Shown here in pieces: positions 11,296-25,060 of a stretch of DNA of 64,000 nt (within the stretch, counting starts at the first letter, position 1; each line of letters starts with the position of its first letter). Below the pieces are notes generated by a model. That model did no database searches. It saw only the letters and a list, made by a program, of their open reading frames with translations, and was not told where the DNA came from. Origin of the DNA: Polytrichum commune. Lineage: Eukaryota; Streptophyta; Polytrichopsida; Polytrichales; Polytrichaceae. The stretch lies in contig OX485804.1 of NCBI GenBank assembly GCA_950295325.1, forward strand, positions 46,376,001 to 46,440,000. The letters run 5' to 3'. The position numbers and the translations under genes are program-made.

Positions 11296-12316
11296 GTGAG
11301 AAAATCGATTTTTGTTGTGATTGCTTAAAACATAATGTGTTTAGAGGATATTTTTATGTCTTTAAAATGGTTTATGTGTGCTTGAATGAAGTGAGGTTGG
11401 AGGTGATATCATGCGGGACAAGGGGGGTGGGCCTTCCAGGGCCCCCCCAAATAAACATTTGAATCCTTCGAATGCTTTTAAGGATTATGGATGGTTTTTC
11501 ACACGCGATGACAAACATGTACTCCTAAAGATTTCTACTTATTTGCGGATGGAGAACAAAGTATGGTGTTCTAAAGCATGGTCCAAAGAAGAAATTGTTC
11601 AAGAAATTGTTATTCATGAATACACAAGATCTTGTTAAATACAAATATATTGAACGAAGTTTTGGACACAATCATGATGAAGAACTTGAAATAAATGCTA
11701 GTATACTTGAAGCAACAGAATTTGAAGAATATGCATTGGTACATCCAGATGTACGAAAAAATATGTTTTCTCTAGGTTTAGGTTTAGACTCTTTGGATGG
11801 TTAAAATTATTTTAGTTCAAATTTGTATGTTATTATATAGATATATATAGTTTGGAAAGAAAAATGTTTGTTATATTATATATTGATATTTCAATATAAG
11901 ATGACACAAGTATGTCGTTATTTTTTTTGGAACCATCTATTTCAATATTATTACTTCTATGGTGAAGCAAGTGTTGTATCACTTAGTTTCAATTTATTTT
12001 CATGTGTTTGATCCAAGGGTTAGGTGTATGTGTCGCACTTTTCATTAAGTTTATAAATAATGTATTTTAAGCTATGCACAAATGGATGTGTTTTATTCCT
12101 TTGATTTATTTCATAATCTAAATTTTTTTACTAAAAAAGTGAAACACAATATAAATATGATGGTCATATAGTGTATAAGCCTTGTCTTGAAATTATTTGA
12201 AACTAATAATATTTGAAAGTATTTGTATCAAAGTACGAATTTATTGCGCAATCATTCCAAAAGTTGAGAATAAAATATTAAAAAATAATCCCCCAAAAAA
12301 GTGCACATGCTTATGT
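11296..12316 (+). other. Unrecognised coding-like stretch at 11411-11804, otherwise none
   Basis: Two overlapping plus-strand frames join into a protein-like stretch across one probable frameshift near 11600-11640: DYGWFFTRDDKHVLLKISTY, then YIERSFGHNHDEELEINASI. The composition is protein-like, but I cannot name a family. It may be a decayed gene of the candidate element at 6.3-12.3 kb. Confidence 0.25.
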
Positions 12317-12339
12317 GCACTTTTAACGAAACTGGTGTT

Positions 12340-13926
12340 ATGGACCTTTTGATGTTAGCTTTAGATTCATTAATTGCATTAGCTTCTATGAGATATATTG
12401 TAGACTTAGATGCTTATGAGTTACATCCAGGGGATGAAAAAGTCTTCAACAAAATTATTGATGAATGCTAAGATTTTACATCATACATATGATAGGGGAT
12501 TATAATTACTCAAAATTATATTTGTGTACCTATGTTCATGACTATGCATGAATGTATTTTTTTTTTACATACACATATTATCATTGTATTTTTATCATTG
12601 AAATTGTAAGTGTATTGCTTGATTTTACAAAGAAAAACTTGTATATAGGGGGGGGATGAAAGTGGAATTTAAATGAAATATAGGGCCTATGTAATTCATG
12701 ATTTATAGTTTTTATACTTAGTGGAGGCATTTGTCACATTAAATTAAAAATCTCAATATAAATACATGAGTCCATTTTCCAGCATGCCATTAGTATGTAT
12801 ACATTTGTTTTCTCTACAACCCTCTTGTATATAGGGACTCTAATTTCGAAGCGACCCACGCACACCATTTAGGTTTCCAATGAAGAGTATGGAACTTGAC
12901 TAGGCTTGGAGCTTGTTGGCTCAATGCCATTCTTCTCAATGCCATGCATAAGTAATTCTCCCCTTCTTCTAGTATGTTTGTTTCTTTAATTTTTATGTAT
13001 GCCAATTTTCAAAGAACATCTATGTTTGTTGTTTAATGATTTCCCATGGTTTCCCAAGAGTAATATTCCAAATATGTTTAAAAGGGTAGGAAGCCCCAAT
13101 GTTCAAGATTGAAGACCTCATATGAGTCTCATTTTGAAAGGCTCTCAAATTTCAGCCTTACAGTTGAAGGTCTCGTTCAAGCCCAAGACGTCAATCTAAG
13201 AATATAGAAATGAAATACAAAACTTGTATTAAACTTGTGCATGAATTTTATGGTACATGTTTCTAGTACAATGTGAAGGATTAAGAATCAACCATCTAAC
13301 TCCACTTCTTGTAGTGACAATGCCCTACGCTTGTCGGTTCTTGTGGTGGACAAATTATATTGAGGACTTCAAGTGACGTCTTCATTTTCAATTTGGGGTT
13401 GTGTTTTGAAGGGATGTTTTGAGAAAGGTATATTTTGAAGGGCCAAATCGCATTTGAAGGGCGTTGAAGACTTCAAACTTGAACACTGGGAAGCCCATTT
13501 GGAATGCTCTTACTAGGGACGTGTTTTGTCAGTTTTTTGCCAAAACATGTATCATATCTTCTTGGTTATTTTGATATTTTAAATAGCTTAAATGGAAAAA
13601 ATATAACTTACATATATATATATGTGTGTGTGTGTATCTTTTTGTAGCATGAGTTGGCCTCTATGACCAAGGAGGCCTCTTTATTAAAAAAACCAATGGT
13701 GGGAGGCATTTGTTGCAGTTTAGAGTCTACTTATCTTTTCTCAGACTGGAATCAAGAGTGAACAAAGCTTCTTCTTCAAACCTCCATATGGTCACATGGA
13801 TCATGTGTGATCTGATCAATGACATTGTGCTCATGCATGGATCAATGCACACTAATTTTCCCGGGCGATTTCCAAGTTGGCATTTCACCCTATGACACTT
13901 GGCGTTCAAGTGTGCTTACTAATATT
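12340..13926. other. No gene recognised
   Basis: AT-rich sequence with short unsupported frames and a (TA)n(TG)n microsatellite at about 13612-13637. Confidence 0.4.
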
Positions 13927-14701
13927 TTGGCATGAGGGCCACTTCACACACAAGACTGAGTGCATGTGGCCATTACACTACAAGCACGAGATTGAGAGCA
14001 TGTGACCACTACACTTCAAGCACTCTCATTGGTGGATAAGGCAGAGCTGGTCCAAGTTCGCTTCACACTACGCTTGAGGGACCAACGGAGTATGTGAATG
14101 CAAGATGGATGTAAAGTCTACGTGGATTCCTTACATGGCATCAAATGGATCATGCTTCATGGTCACTGGGACTATTTTCAAAAACCACCTCTTGGAGGTA
14201 GGCCTAAGGGCCACTTCACACACAAGCCCAGAGTCGTGACCATGAAATTGTGAGATCCCAAAAGAAAGTGACAAGAGGTTGTCCCAAGACACCTCCAAAA
14301 TCATGTCGTGTGGTCACGGACCCTCAAGTGCAGTGTGAAGTCATATGATCCTGGGCCCTCAACCAACTGCTATTTCAATGAATTCCCATTCATGCATGTC
14401 CTCACACATGATACAATAGAATAAATCAACGGATGTGAGCGTTTGGAGTGCCATGGTCTCCCGGTCATGTGTTAGGCCTATCTCCAAGAGGTAGTTTTTG
14501 AAAGTAGTCCAAGTGAGCATGAAACATGATCCATTCGATGCCATTTAGACTTTACATCCATCTTGCATTCACATACTCATTTAGTCCCTCGAGCGTAGTG
14601 TGAAGAGAATTTGGACCAGCTCCGCCTTATCCACCAATGAGAGTGCTTGAAGTGTAATGGTCACATGCTCTTAGTCTCGTGCATGAAGTGGCCCTAACAC
14701 A
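13927..14701. mobile_element. Foldback MITE-like element, copy 3 (long inverted arms)
   Basis: The left arm (about 13930-14210) and right arm (about 14465-14701) are inverted copies over more than 200 bp. For example, AAGCACTCTCATTGGTGGAT on the left meets its inverse ATCCACCAATGAGAGTGCTT on the right. The ends are GGGCCACTTCACACACAAG and GAAGTGGCCCTAA, the same end family as copies 1 and 2. No protein is encoded. Confidence 0.75.
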
Positions 14702-14943
14702 AAATAGGGACCCCATGGCACTTTGAAATCTTACAACCATTCATTTATCATTTTGTCATGTGTGAGGAGCCCACATGAATAGAAATATATTAAAATAGCA
14801 TTTGGTTGAGGACCGGGTCACATAGGACTTCACACCACACTTGAGGGCTTGTGGCCACAATACACGATTTTGGAGGTGTCTTGAGACAACCTTTTGGAGA
14901 CTTCTTTTGGGCTCTCACAATTTCATAGTGATGGCCCTAAGAT
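14204..14943. mobile_element. Second foldback element interleaved with copy 3
   Basis: The left arm at 14204-14365 starts CTAAGGGCCACTTCACAC, then GTGACCATGAAATTGTGAG. It is inverted at about 14790-14943, which ends CTCACAATTTCATAGTGATG then GCCCTAAG. Its left arm lies inside copy 3 and its right arm outside, so the order is A-B-A'-B'. One element probably inserted in the other, with later rearrangement. Confidence 0.65.
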
Positions 14944-17213
14944 ACATTAATCAACCCGGGGTTATAGTCATCCCCCCCCAATCACATAGTCATAACCCTA
15001 GTCCTCTCTCGCGCGTACTCTGCACCATTGATTTTAGGGTTTGGATGGTGTTAATCTAGGGCAGACCATATGGTTGTGTCCCATTAACTTCACCGATTAC
15101 CTATTTATCATGAACTTATCAACATAAGTTTCTATACCTGAAAAAATTATAATATTGGAAAAGAAAAGAAAAGACAAGGAAATTGCCTTACCAATGTTAT
15201 ATAGCATGGTCCTCAACTCGACATGTGGTAACAAGTAACAAGCCTTTTAACTTATTCCATGGCCACAATGCTCCTCACTTTTTCGTACCAAGGCTCTGAA
15301 TATAGAACTAGTTATGCTTTCTAAAATGCAATTGAATTCCTCAAGAGACATGCGGAGCTAGATTTCAATTTTTTGTCAACAAAGGTTGGGCATTGTGGAA
15401 TGCGAACGGCTTTACTTAGTTATAACTTTCATTCTCGATTTAAGAGAGGATATACAACTATATGTACTCCGAATAGTAAGTGACACTAAATTACCATAAA
15501 TTGCATACTTGTGCTTTACATCCATCGTATGTGGATACATAATGAAACACATGTCTATGCAATTATAGTGCACAACCTTGTTGTGTCTAAAGTTTGTGGC
15601 CTTACCTAGAACATGCACTTCCCACTCCACACACAAATTGGATGGCTGGATCAAATTGGGGAATGCCTTGTCCAACAACAATTGCAAATGTAAAGATTGT
15701 TGTTCATAGTTGAGATGCAAATGTATAGGAATTGAAAGCAACAATCACCTAAGTTCTTTTTAAGTGGTCACACATGCCCTCCCAATTGTTCAGTAATGGG
15801 TTGGAAGTGTTCACATGTACTTAAGCGCAAGCCACCGTCCAACCATTCGGGCAGTCTGCTAGAACGTGGAGGATTGTGGACACATGCCGCTAGACTTCCA
15901 TGTGTTCACTAAATAATCTTCAACCTACAAGTGCCAGCCGCCGAAGGTTTTGAAGACATGTTTCAGAAGGAGGAGGAGGTTAGTAGGTGGGCCCGGATTT
16001 GAGAAGATGGGAGTAGCTACTTGACACATACGAACCCTATCCCACTAGATTCCCACTATATAATTGGTACAACAAAGGAAATCCAAATTTCACTTGGCTC
16101 TTATAATGCACTTGAAAAAAAAAAAAAAAAAAAAAAAACTCCTATATAACCCCATCAAAAACAAAATTCTATCACTATTTGACAATGTAGTATTAGGGAG
16201 CCTCCGATCTTTCTTTCAATTGGATCATCAAGTGGACATTAATCCCTGTCTCATGGAGGCCACCACACATTGCCACTCTAAGAAATCGGTTGGTTTAAAA
16301 CCATCATGATGTACTTTCAGTTCCAAACTCTAAATTCGATTTCATTTCGGTTGTTTTGTTTAATTGATTATTCACACACACAAAGGAAGCGTGAGTGGTT
16401 GCCAAGTGCAATGGTTGTACGTGTGTCCTTGTTGACAACCAATATATGCACATAAGTAGGTATGCACTTTAGACGAGCAAGGATGGCGGTGGCATTTTGC
16501 TATCTAGTCGGATGCTCCATAAACAACAACAAATTGTCATCCATCACATTTCTTGCACTTTTCTTTGTTCTTTCATTTCCCCCCGTTTCCGTGACAACAA
16601 CCTTTGCCCTTTGTATAACAAAATGTTTGCTAACTTATATGAGCAAGAATGTGTCCACTACTTTATATTCCCATCGAGATCCCACCCACCCATTCTTTTG
16701 TTGTTTGTTTGGATGGTGATCTCCGACCACATGTGGGCTTTAATGGGTTACCGATACCTATCATTGCGTGTGTAGTGTGTACGTGTGTTGTTCCGGGGAA
16801 GGAGGGGAGGGGTAGAAATCTACCTCCTATAGGTTGTTGATGATTCATCATGATTTAATTCCATAAGATGGAAGGGTTATATGTATATCCCACTTCTACT
16901 TGCAAAAGGACCGGAGTTTTTATCTATCTATCTATATCCCACTTCAAGGTTACGTATAGTCCCAAAATAATAGTAAGATGGGATCTGCAAAATATTCAAC
17001 ATTTTCATTTTCATCCATGGCAGATGCGAAGAATGGAGAATGTTGTTATGCAAGATTTGAGCTATAAAGACATGACATTTTTAGATTTTTTCTTCTTCTA
17101 ATGCTACCCCTTTGCATGCATCAATTTATCCCAACCACGATTTCCCCTCTCATGACCTTCCATCTATATACTTATAGATTCTAGAACTCTAAAATCTAAA
17201 ATCTACTTAATTG
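14944..17213. other. No gene recognised
   Basis: It contains a run of about 24 A at 16115-16138, possibly a retroposed poly(A) tail, and AATAGTAAGTGACACTAAAT at about 15470, which is a lone end of the MITE family seen at 17214. Frames at 15412-15744 and 16462-16851 show no family features. Confidence 0.4.
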
Positions 17214-17425
17214 CACTAAATATGATATTTAATGTCACTTACTATATGGATTTACACAAATTTTATTATTATTAATGTCATTTTTTTACCAAGTAAACTT
17301 GTTGATATTCTATAATGTCCAAACAACCAATTTAGTATTTTTTGATAAAATATGAGATATGTAGTAGATAGATATAGCACTGTGTAAATCCAAATAGTAA
17401 GTGACACTAAATGTCATGTTTAGTG
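17214..17425. mobile_element. 212-bp MITE with ~45-bp terminal inverted repeats starting CACTAAA
   Basis: Left end CACTAAATATGATATTTAAT; the inverse of the right end reads CACTAAACATGACATTTAGT. Both continue through GTCACTTACTAT and GGATTTACACA. I see no certain target duplication. CACTA-type ends suggest a non-autonomous CMC relative, but size and ends alone do not prove it. Related single ends occur at 576-599 and near 15470. Confidence 0.8.
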
Positions 17426-18959
17426 TAGTTGGCAAGTCACACACATGCTAAACCCCAAATAAACCCACAAGATGGCCAAATCAATATTAAGCACTAGCAT
17501 AAGCAAATAAAGTATTCATGAGAACCACACATATGTAGAAAAAAACAACCAAATCGTGTCACAACACAACATGGCTTATTGTAGACCAACTCACAACATG
17601 ACTGCCTCAATTTACTATGTGCCATGCATCTTTAGAAACACTCAATCGTTCTTTTAAAGTAAATCCCCTGCAAATAGTGAGGTCACCTTTGGTAGCCCAC
17701 CTCTACAAAAGTTTAGCTATTTTTTGAGGACTTTGGTGGAAGAAAATCACCTGGGGGGGTCACTTAGTGTAAAAAGTTGCATAAACGTGCAATACCCAAC
17801 ATATTTTAGTGGATGTTATTAATTTTGGCATACTTTTTGAGGACCCTATAATTACATAATATCATAATTCAAGCCTTTAGATGGGATGATATGTTAATTA
17901 TAAAATGTTAGAGCTTTTATATTTATAACAATATATTAATCTTAAGAAAATAAAAACTTTGAAAGTAAGATTAGAAGTAATAGAAGCATTCTCCAATATT
18001 CCAATACACAAAAACTAGCAATGAACTTTGTTTGGTAAACATTTATTGATGCAATGTAGTATAAAAATCGCATCACAAATGATTCAAGTATGAACCAATA
18101 AGGTCTAGCATACATATAGACAACTTAACCTCGGGTATAAACAAATTAAGCTAAACACTCAACATTTCTGCTATCCAATGCATAAACTTGGCGGATGGTT
18201 GATATGTCATTGCCATAAGTGATATAATTGAATTGACATTTATCCACTTAAAGTTTGGAGCGTCATATTTGTACTACAAAGAACCTCTAGCTTTTAAAAA
18301 CCAATACAATAAGACCATGATGTTGCAACTAGACCTAGTTTTCTTCCCATTGGATGATGGTTTGTTAAAAGGTCCACATGTTGTCATGGTATTCCCCATT
18401 TTAATCCCCCTTTGCATATTCAATGGGCTTCCTTTAATGCATGAAATATGGAATGTTATGAATGAAATTAATCTCATATTTGGGATAAAGATCGTTCTCA
18501 TTAGGCAAACATCCGAAGGTCTCCCTAAGGTCTATATAATAATTTGGCCTTTGTTCGCATTCTTCCAAAATTTTATCTCTACATACTTTTCATTTTTCTC
18601 TTATGGTATTTGCTCACATATATTACACATGATTGTTTCTAAAATCACATAACAACTGAGTTTTTTTTAAACCTAGTTTTGGATATAAAGGCCATTTTTT
18701 TAATAATAATAATAATAAATATCACCCTATCTTAAATTCCACTCCCTTTTGGAGAAAGTTGGAAGTGTGCCCCCAAGAAGAAAATCCAATGAGGAAGAAG
18801 GAATTAAAATACTTAAGTTTAAGGTGCATCATGTGTTCAAAATTTAAGCACTTTGATTTCTAATTGTTTGGAAAATCAAACAAATTTTTGTTGCCAAAAT
18901 AAAGTTAGTATGCAATTTCCAAAATATTCAATTTTCGCTAGACATGCCCTCGAAGTAGA
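17426..18959. other. No gene recognised; one unassigned 139-codon frame
   Basis: A plus-strand frame at 18233-18652 is hydrophobic and AT-driven, with no motif I recognise. I consider it chance or a decayed remnant. Confidence 0.3.
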
Positions 18960-21830
18960 GAACTATTACCTTGTTGACCACAAGAACTTTGGGCCCCATG
19001 TATTTGGGTGAGCATCTTATTGTGGGTGAGATTCCACAAGTCTCCGTTGATCCAAAAGAGTCAAGTGGGAGACTTCATATATTGCTCACAATAGGCTACA
19101 TCATCTTATGCCAATTACGGAGCACTTTCTCTTGCATCGGAACTCTACTTATTCAACTCTACTTGTTGATGGCAACATCAATAGTCATTACTACATGTTT
19201 CTTTTTATGTCCTAAAGAAATATGCAACCTCCCTAAAAGCACAACTAACATAGTTTCCCACCTCCACACGAAGACTATGGTATAAATACAACCTTCTTAC
19301 TATTGGACTATATCCATTGCATAGGGCAACAATTAATTCACGCCCTTAATGACCAAGGACAACTCCGCACTATCTATCAAGGCCTAACCAAACAAATAAG
19401 TGCAAAATTTGGTAGATCCCATTATCTACTCAAGCTACAATACCGTACGTATGGTCCCCCGTCGCTCAAACTATGTTCGTACTCAAGAGAACATACAAAA
19501 TATGCATCGATTCAAATAATTTTTTCCCAATAGAAACAACCCCCAATAGAATCCACTTTGATACCTCTCCATATCCGATGAACAAAAGAAGGATACCAAA
19601 AATATCTTCACAAACTATATATGTACATCATCACCATGATAGAACAAAACCAACGCCCCATCACCAAGACCATTCTATCCATAATAAAGTTTAAGAAACG
19701 ATACAAGGCCTCCCCAAAAACCAATAAGAAAGGCCGCCAACAAGCATGGCTACTATTCCCCACCCACCCCCCACCATCAATAACAAACACATGAAAAAAC
19801 AACACACCTACATAAAGACCAATACCAAGCCATCATAACTGTCAAGACCACAACCTGAAAAGATAAATGGGGGGCGCAAGCCGTCCAGACCACAACCTGA
19901 AAAGATAAATGGGGGGCGCAAGCCGTCCAGACATGCTACCTATGCCAATTGACCACATGAACAATGATCACCACCAATTGGGTGACCAAACCACAACTCC
20001 TCCACCCAAACAACACTATGTTAGACCAACCTACTCCAACTAAACACATTCCTCAAAAATATATGCAACAAAACACACTAGCCGCATATGAGTCTTGCAT
20101 CATCTTCACACAAGCTATAAACAAATGGTTTGTCTGCCCCCATAGATACCCCTACGCTCGCCCTCTCCATCAAAGAATGTAACCACGATAGAGATGTCAT
20201 CTCCAACATAAATACCATAGATATACAAGGCACAAAATCCCACATATTCAACCAAAAATATTTCACATTGCTACCATCTTAAAAATAAGACTATGATGAA
20301 TATGGGAAAGATTCAACCTAAATATCAAGCACCCTATGGCCAATTTTCTACAACCAATACCGCAAGACTTTGCCACAAAAATCATATTGATAATTGAAAG
20401 ATAGGTAACAATTATCCCCTTGAAAAAACAAAAAAAAATAGCCTCCCCTTAATAACCACCACACACTCCACCTCGCTCTACTAAACACATTAGTCAAAAC
20501 CCTTCAAATCACCCACTCCTACTACTCATCACCACTCACATGCCCCACAAAACTTATAGCATACAACTTGCCACACATTCGGGATATAATCTTTGGCTCA
20601 ATCCAACACCACCAAATCATCAAAATTGCAAGGAACCGGCTTCGCCCACCCCATTGACCCGATCACCACCACAAAGGCAATTTGTTGGACTTGAATGGCC
20701 ACCAAATAAAATCACAACTATAATAATACATAGTCACACGTAGCCTATCACTACTCATAAAGCATAAGGACATGCACACAATCATCACAATACCTCTAAA
20801 CATCATGCAATACAAAGCCAACATCAGAATGGCCACAATATTTCCACACTTACGAGACCAACTACACATCCATAATATGTATTCATAAACATTATCCCCC
20901 CCCCCCCTTCCCCCCAAGGCAATCAACAAATAATAAACACGTTCACACCACACATATCTCAACTATATGACACACATGTAACCACCAACCACATACAACA
21001 CATGCCGCTACGATATACGGTCAAACTCACAGAAGCTTGGCACACAACCCCAATCACCCTCATCTCTATACCCCCCCCCCCCCCAACCCATCCAATTGTT
21101 TATGGGGTTTCTTACTCCTTCTTTGCTTCATTAACTAGTTCACCGCTAGTCATGTCAAAGCCTTGCAAAAACACCTCCCAAGCTAGTCCCTCATCCCTAG
21201 AAATTGCTTTGAGGTATAATCCCCTAAAACTTTTGTTTAAGGCTTGAAAATATGCCATGGGCATTATCTACCAGCTCACATTTTTGGCCTGATCGCCCAA
21301 CTTCCGGAGGTCGTTTTACCAATATAATTTTGGATTTGGCATCTCTAACCTCTTACCAACCTATGGTAGAGTTTTCGGGTCATTCTGACCACTTTCATAC
21401 TTCCGACCAACTCATGTTTTTGGCCAGATCCGCCAACTTCCGGAGGTGGTTTTCGCAAACCAAGTCCGGATCTGACCTCTCTATAGGTTCCACTCTACAA
21501 CTACAACCAAACAAAATATATACAACTGCACACAACCCCCTCGTACATGAACTCTGCCTACAAGGCTAGAACGTCAAACCCTTTGTCATTATTACTGTTG
21601 GAGTAAGAGGAGCCATCCAAGAACAATCCATTGAAGTAATTATACGCCTCCGCATCCTCCCACAAGTAATGATGAAACTCATGAAACACATACACCGCAT
21701 ATCCATCAAACATCTCACCTACATGATACTCAATAGATGCAAGTTGGACAACTAACAAAACCATGTCAACCCAACTGCCAATGAAACGCCCCTGAAGACT
21801 ATTTGACCTATGGTGCCCATCTTCCAAAAG
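18960..21830 (+). pseudogene. Decayed LINE (non-LTR retrotransposon); 3' end of ORF2 recognisable
   Basis: The safe part is about 21560-21770. With stops ignored, the frame reads VGVRGAIQEQSIE, then LMKHIHRISIKHLTYMILN. This matches, residue by residue, the end of a clearer LINE at 58.6-59.5 kb (AGVRGGIHEHSIE, LMKSLHHNAIKYLTYLILN). The upstream 2.6 kb has a codon-like, C/A-rich plus strand with many short broken frames. It is probably the rest of ORF2, though I cannot place reverse transcriptase or endonuclease motifs with confidence. An exact 2 x 42-bp duplication lies at 19845-19928, with C-runs near 20897 and 21069. Confidence 0.5.
19845..19928. repeat. Exact 42-bp tandem duplication
   Basis: The unit AGACCACAACCTGAAAAGAT...GCAAGCCGTCC occurs twice with a 42-bp period and no mismatch, in otherwise heavily decayed sequence. 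It is a recent slippage event or an assembly duplication. Confidence 0.9.
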
Positions 21831-24119
21831 GAGGAAGTAATTTTATCGTTGACATTTGGTAAGACATGATTCACGTCGATGGAAACAAGAAATCATTGAT
21901 TTTTATTCATTTATTAAATCTTAATAAATGTCCACGTCTCCATGATATTGCATTCAGTAGGGGAATAACTTATACAACGTTTGCCTCTTGGTGAGTTAAG
22001 ATAACCCAACAAACTCTATGCATGCAACAAGGTGAGAACCCAAGGTGAAGTTTTCATTGTTCAGATACTACACACTACTTGTCATCGACCTATAATCATG
22101 GGGTGGCAACTAGAGAGGGTGCCTTATGACACTCGATGCTACATGACAAGTCACGAAGACCTCTTTAATTAACATGACCCGCCAAAATTGATGCCACACC
22201 AAATAACATGTTTGGTGCACCTACAACAAATGTCTATTGAGTGTGGTTTGAAATTTATTGAGGTTGTATTTCATCTAGGTGAAAACACGCAATTATCATC
22301 TTCAAATCATATGTTATGGAAAATGCAAGTGTTTGTAACCCACTTAGATGATAATTAGTGGGTTTTGTGAAAATAGTATAGTCCACATTAATCAAATGTT
22401 TTGAGTATATTTGTATTAAGTTGTTTCATATTGATAGAAAAATCTTAAAAACATGTTTGCTTGGATCACAAAATTGCATAATGGAAAACATCTATGCTAT
22501 GTAACCCCGGAGGGGGGGGGGGGTGCACTCCATTGTCAAGTTGAACACCACATGTGATATATATATATATATATATAATTAATTAATTTTTTTATTTTTA
22601 CATAAAGCATCACCAAAATGAGTCAAAATTTTATCAAAATTTTTTCCATGAGTAGATATATACAGTATCTATTACATAGTAGAACATAATAACCAAATTT
22701 GAAGATTTGTTTTTCTAATAAAACATATTGCTGCTAACTAGAATGACGCAAAATTGAACTAAAACAATTACTACAAAAATGAAGATGAATAAAAATATGT
22801 AAATAATATATAAATAATGGTTATGTACATGTAGAAAAAATATCATGAACTTTATAATTATCTATGGCATATAATATAAGGTAGCAAAATTTGATCCCAC
22901 GTGGTTATGAAATGTAAGTGGGTGTGATTGCCCTGAGTATGTAACATCTTGAGATTTTCAATTGAAGTAATGTCTTAATATTATTATGTATCATATGTCA
23001 AATTATATTACTAAAGAGCAAGTATTTACCATTGTTGGTTTGGTGTGGGTATCAAGGTCTAGTATCATGTTGGTATAAGTATTGGGATGAAGAACCAAAC
23101 CGTCATGGTATTCAAATCTAGGTGCCATTTAGTATTCCCTTACCATACCGATCTTTTTTTAAGGGTATACCTTGGTAATACCACACTAATATGGTAACAT
23201 GAGAGCATAGGGCAACCCAACACCAACGTCAAAGAAGGGCGGAGGCAAACCAAATGATATGAGCTTAGTTTAGGGTCAAGGTACGCGAATGGAAGGGAAA
23301 CGACAACAAAGGGATTTCAAGTGTCGAGATTTCATGCTCGTGGTTAAACATTCCTTCAACCATCGATTTGCTTGGGCCGCCTGAACATCACAATCTTGCA
23401 CCTACATTGACATCAATTTCATTGTTGACACCTTACCCCGTGAATCTAAGTGGTAAACCATTGGGATCGCAATTTCATTGTATGTTGGACAATGGTTGTT
23501 GGGTTTGGTAGTTTTTTTCTTTGAATCCTTGTATGTTGATTGCTTGTTGATAGTATAAGCATCAAACTTTTGCAAGGATAGACTTAGAGCTCAAAGCGGT
23601 TATGATGCGATCCACTGAATTTCAATATACATCGTGACTACGATGATGTGAGTATTGATAGAGAGACAAAGTACTGCTCCCAACAATAGTTGTGATGGCC
23701 GAGTTGGAGCAAGAAGGTGGGAATATGGCCAATGAGTTGGAAGGGACATAAAACACGATCAACCATGGGCCGGTGACTGATGTAGACGATTCGACATACA
23801 TGCTTACAGGGACCTGATGAATTACGCAAGGTTTTGGGCTCTGTACAATAGCATTGCACATGCTTGGACATTCATCATCCTGACCAATTCGGGAGTGGGT
23901 GTCTAAATAGCCATACCGCAAAGAATGCAATGCATCATGTGCCATCCAACATCCTCGAAGGCCTCCAACATGAACAATAATATTAAATCGACCAAAACAA
24001 AAAAAATACATTGTAATTTACAATCTCTCACATGAGGTTACAAGAATTAAAAAACATGTGAATAATGAACATGTTGCCACCTTGCATCAATACGAAGAAC
24101 AAAATAATACTGAAATGAT
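21831..24119. other. No gene recognised; AT microsatellite
   Basis: An (AT)n run lies at about 22556-22578 with a G-run just upstream at 22511-22523. Frames on the minus strand at 23622-24011 are uncharacteristic and overlap each other in shifted frames. Confidence 0.4.
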
Positions 24120-25060
24120 ATGAGTTGCCGGAAGTCAAAAAAGAGGAAACATGTTCCTCCTAGCGTTATTACTTCAATTTTCTCCTCCTTGAAACCTTGC
24201 AAATGCACACATTTGGGTCAACAACATTTCATTAAAGATTTGGTCATGTTTATAGCCAAGGGTAACATGTCCTTGTCGTCAATAGAAAATCCATGGTTGA
24301 GAACATTGTTTATGAGACAACGCAACCATGTCCAATTTCCTGGCATGAAACAACATGTGCAAGAGCACATTCCAACCATGTTATGGACATATATGTTCTA
24401 CCTTTGTTGGAATCTTTTGGCCACAATCATTGCAAGTTTTGATTTGTGGATGAGTAGAGTAGGGTTTGGCACGTTTGCCCTTGCCCTTGTCACTCCTTGT
24501 CAATGGGGTTGTTTGAGGCTTTGGAAACCTTTGGTGTAGATTTTGTTGAGCATGTTAAAGGTATTCTAGCACATTACAAACTCACCACAAATACTTGCAT
24601 ATGTGAAGGATGAGGGCAACAATTTGAGCACACTTGCAACTGCTCTCATTAGTGTTGTTATTGCAAATCTTTAACCTTAACTCAACCTTAGAGTGGCCAT
24701 TGCTTTGGCCACATTAGGTTTACAACTTGCCATTATGCAACATATGACAATAAGATTTGTTCAAACATGCAAGATATTATCATCAATGCAACACATATTA
24801 CTTTGCAAAAAACATTTACTTGGACTAATGTTTTTGGCAAAGGCCATCAAGAGTGGAGTATGGCATGTACAGATGTGGGGTTGCAACCAAGAATTTTGAA
24901 GACTCCCGCAAAGACTAGATACGGCTAGAAGGTTGTGTTTTTCCAAAAGCCTATTGAGTATTGTGCAACAATTAACTATAGTCAATGAAACTCTAGGTAC
25001 AAGCTCATGTGCCCTCAAGCTCTACTTAGACTGTAACGAAGGTAGTTTCAGAGACCTCGG
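24120..25060 (+). pseudogene. hAT-family transposase, broken by frameshifts and stops
   Basis: The first 110 codons read KDLVMFIAKGNMSLSSIENP and ASFDLWMSRVGFGTFAL, the conserved N-terminal core of a plant hAT transposase: the SSIENPWLR region, then a xFDxWxS segment holding the first catalytic Asp. The similarity continues in another frame (GLFEALETFGVDFVEHVKGI), then again (AYVKDEGNNLSTLATALISV), and after more shifts as LQKTFTWTNVFGKGHQEW and ILKTPAKTRYG. At least three frameshifts and several stops separate these blocks. The BED finger upstream and the C-terminal dimerisation region were not found. It is dead, but the family call is good. Confidence 0.75.

Larger units (their letters stand above)
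6264..12339. mobile_element. Candidate 6.1-kb element bounded by a ~23-bp inverted repeat
   Basis: ACACCGGTTTTGTTAAAAGT at 6253-6272 is inverted at 12317-12339 (reverse complement ACACCAGTTTCGTTAAAAGT). Both are followed inward by a second AAAAGTGCACAT-type motif. The interval encloses both quasi-palindrome arrays and a solo LTR. I found no clean target duplication: ATGGACTTA-like and ATGGACCTT sequences flank the two sides but not exactly at the ends. No transposase is seen. The pairing is suggestive only. Confidence 0.3.

Noticed and set aside
23622-24011. 129-codon minus-strand frame
   Set aside because: Overlaps a second shifted frame on the same strand, has no motif, and lies between transposon remnants.
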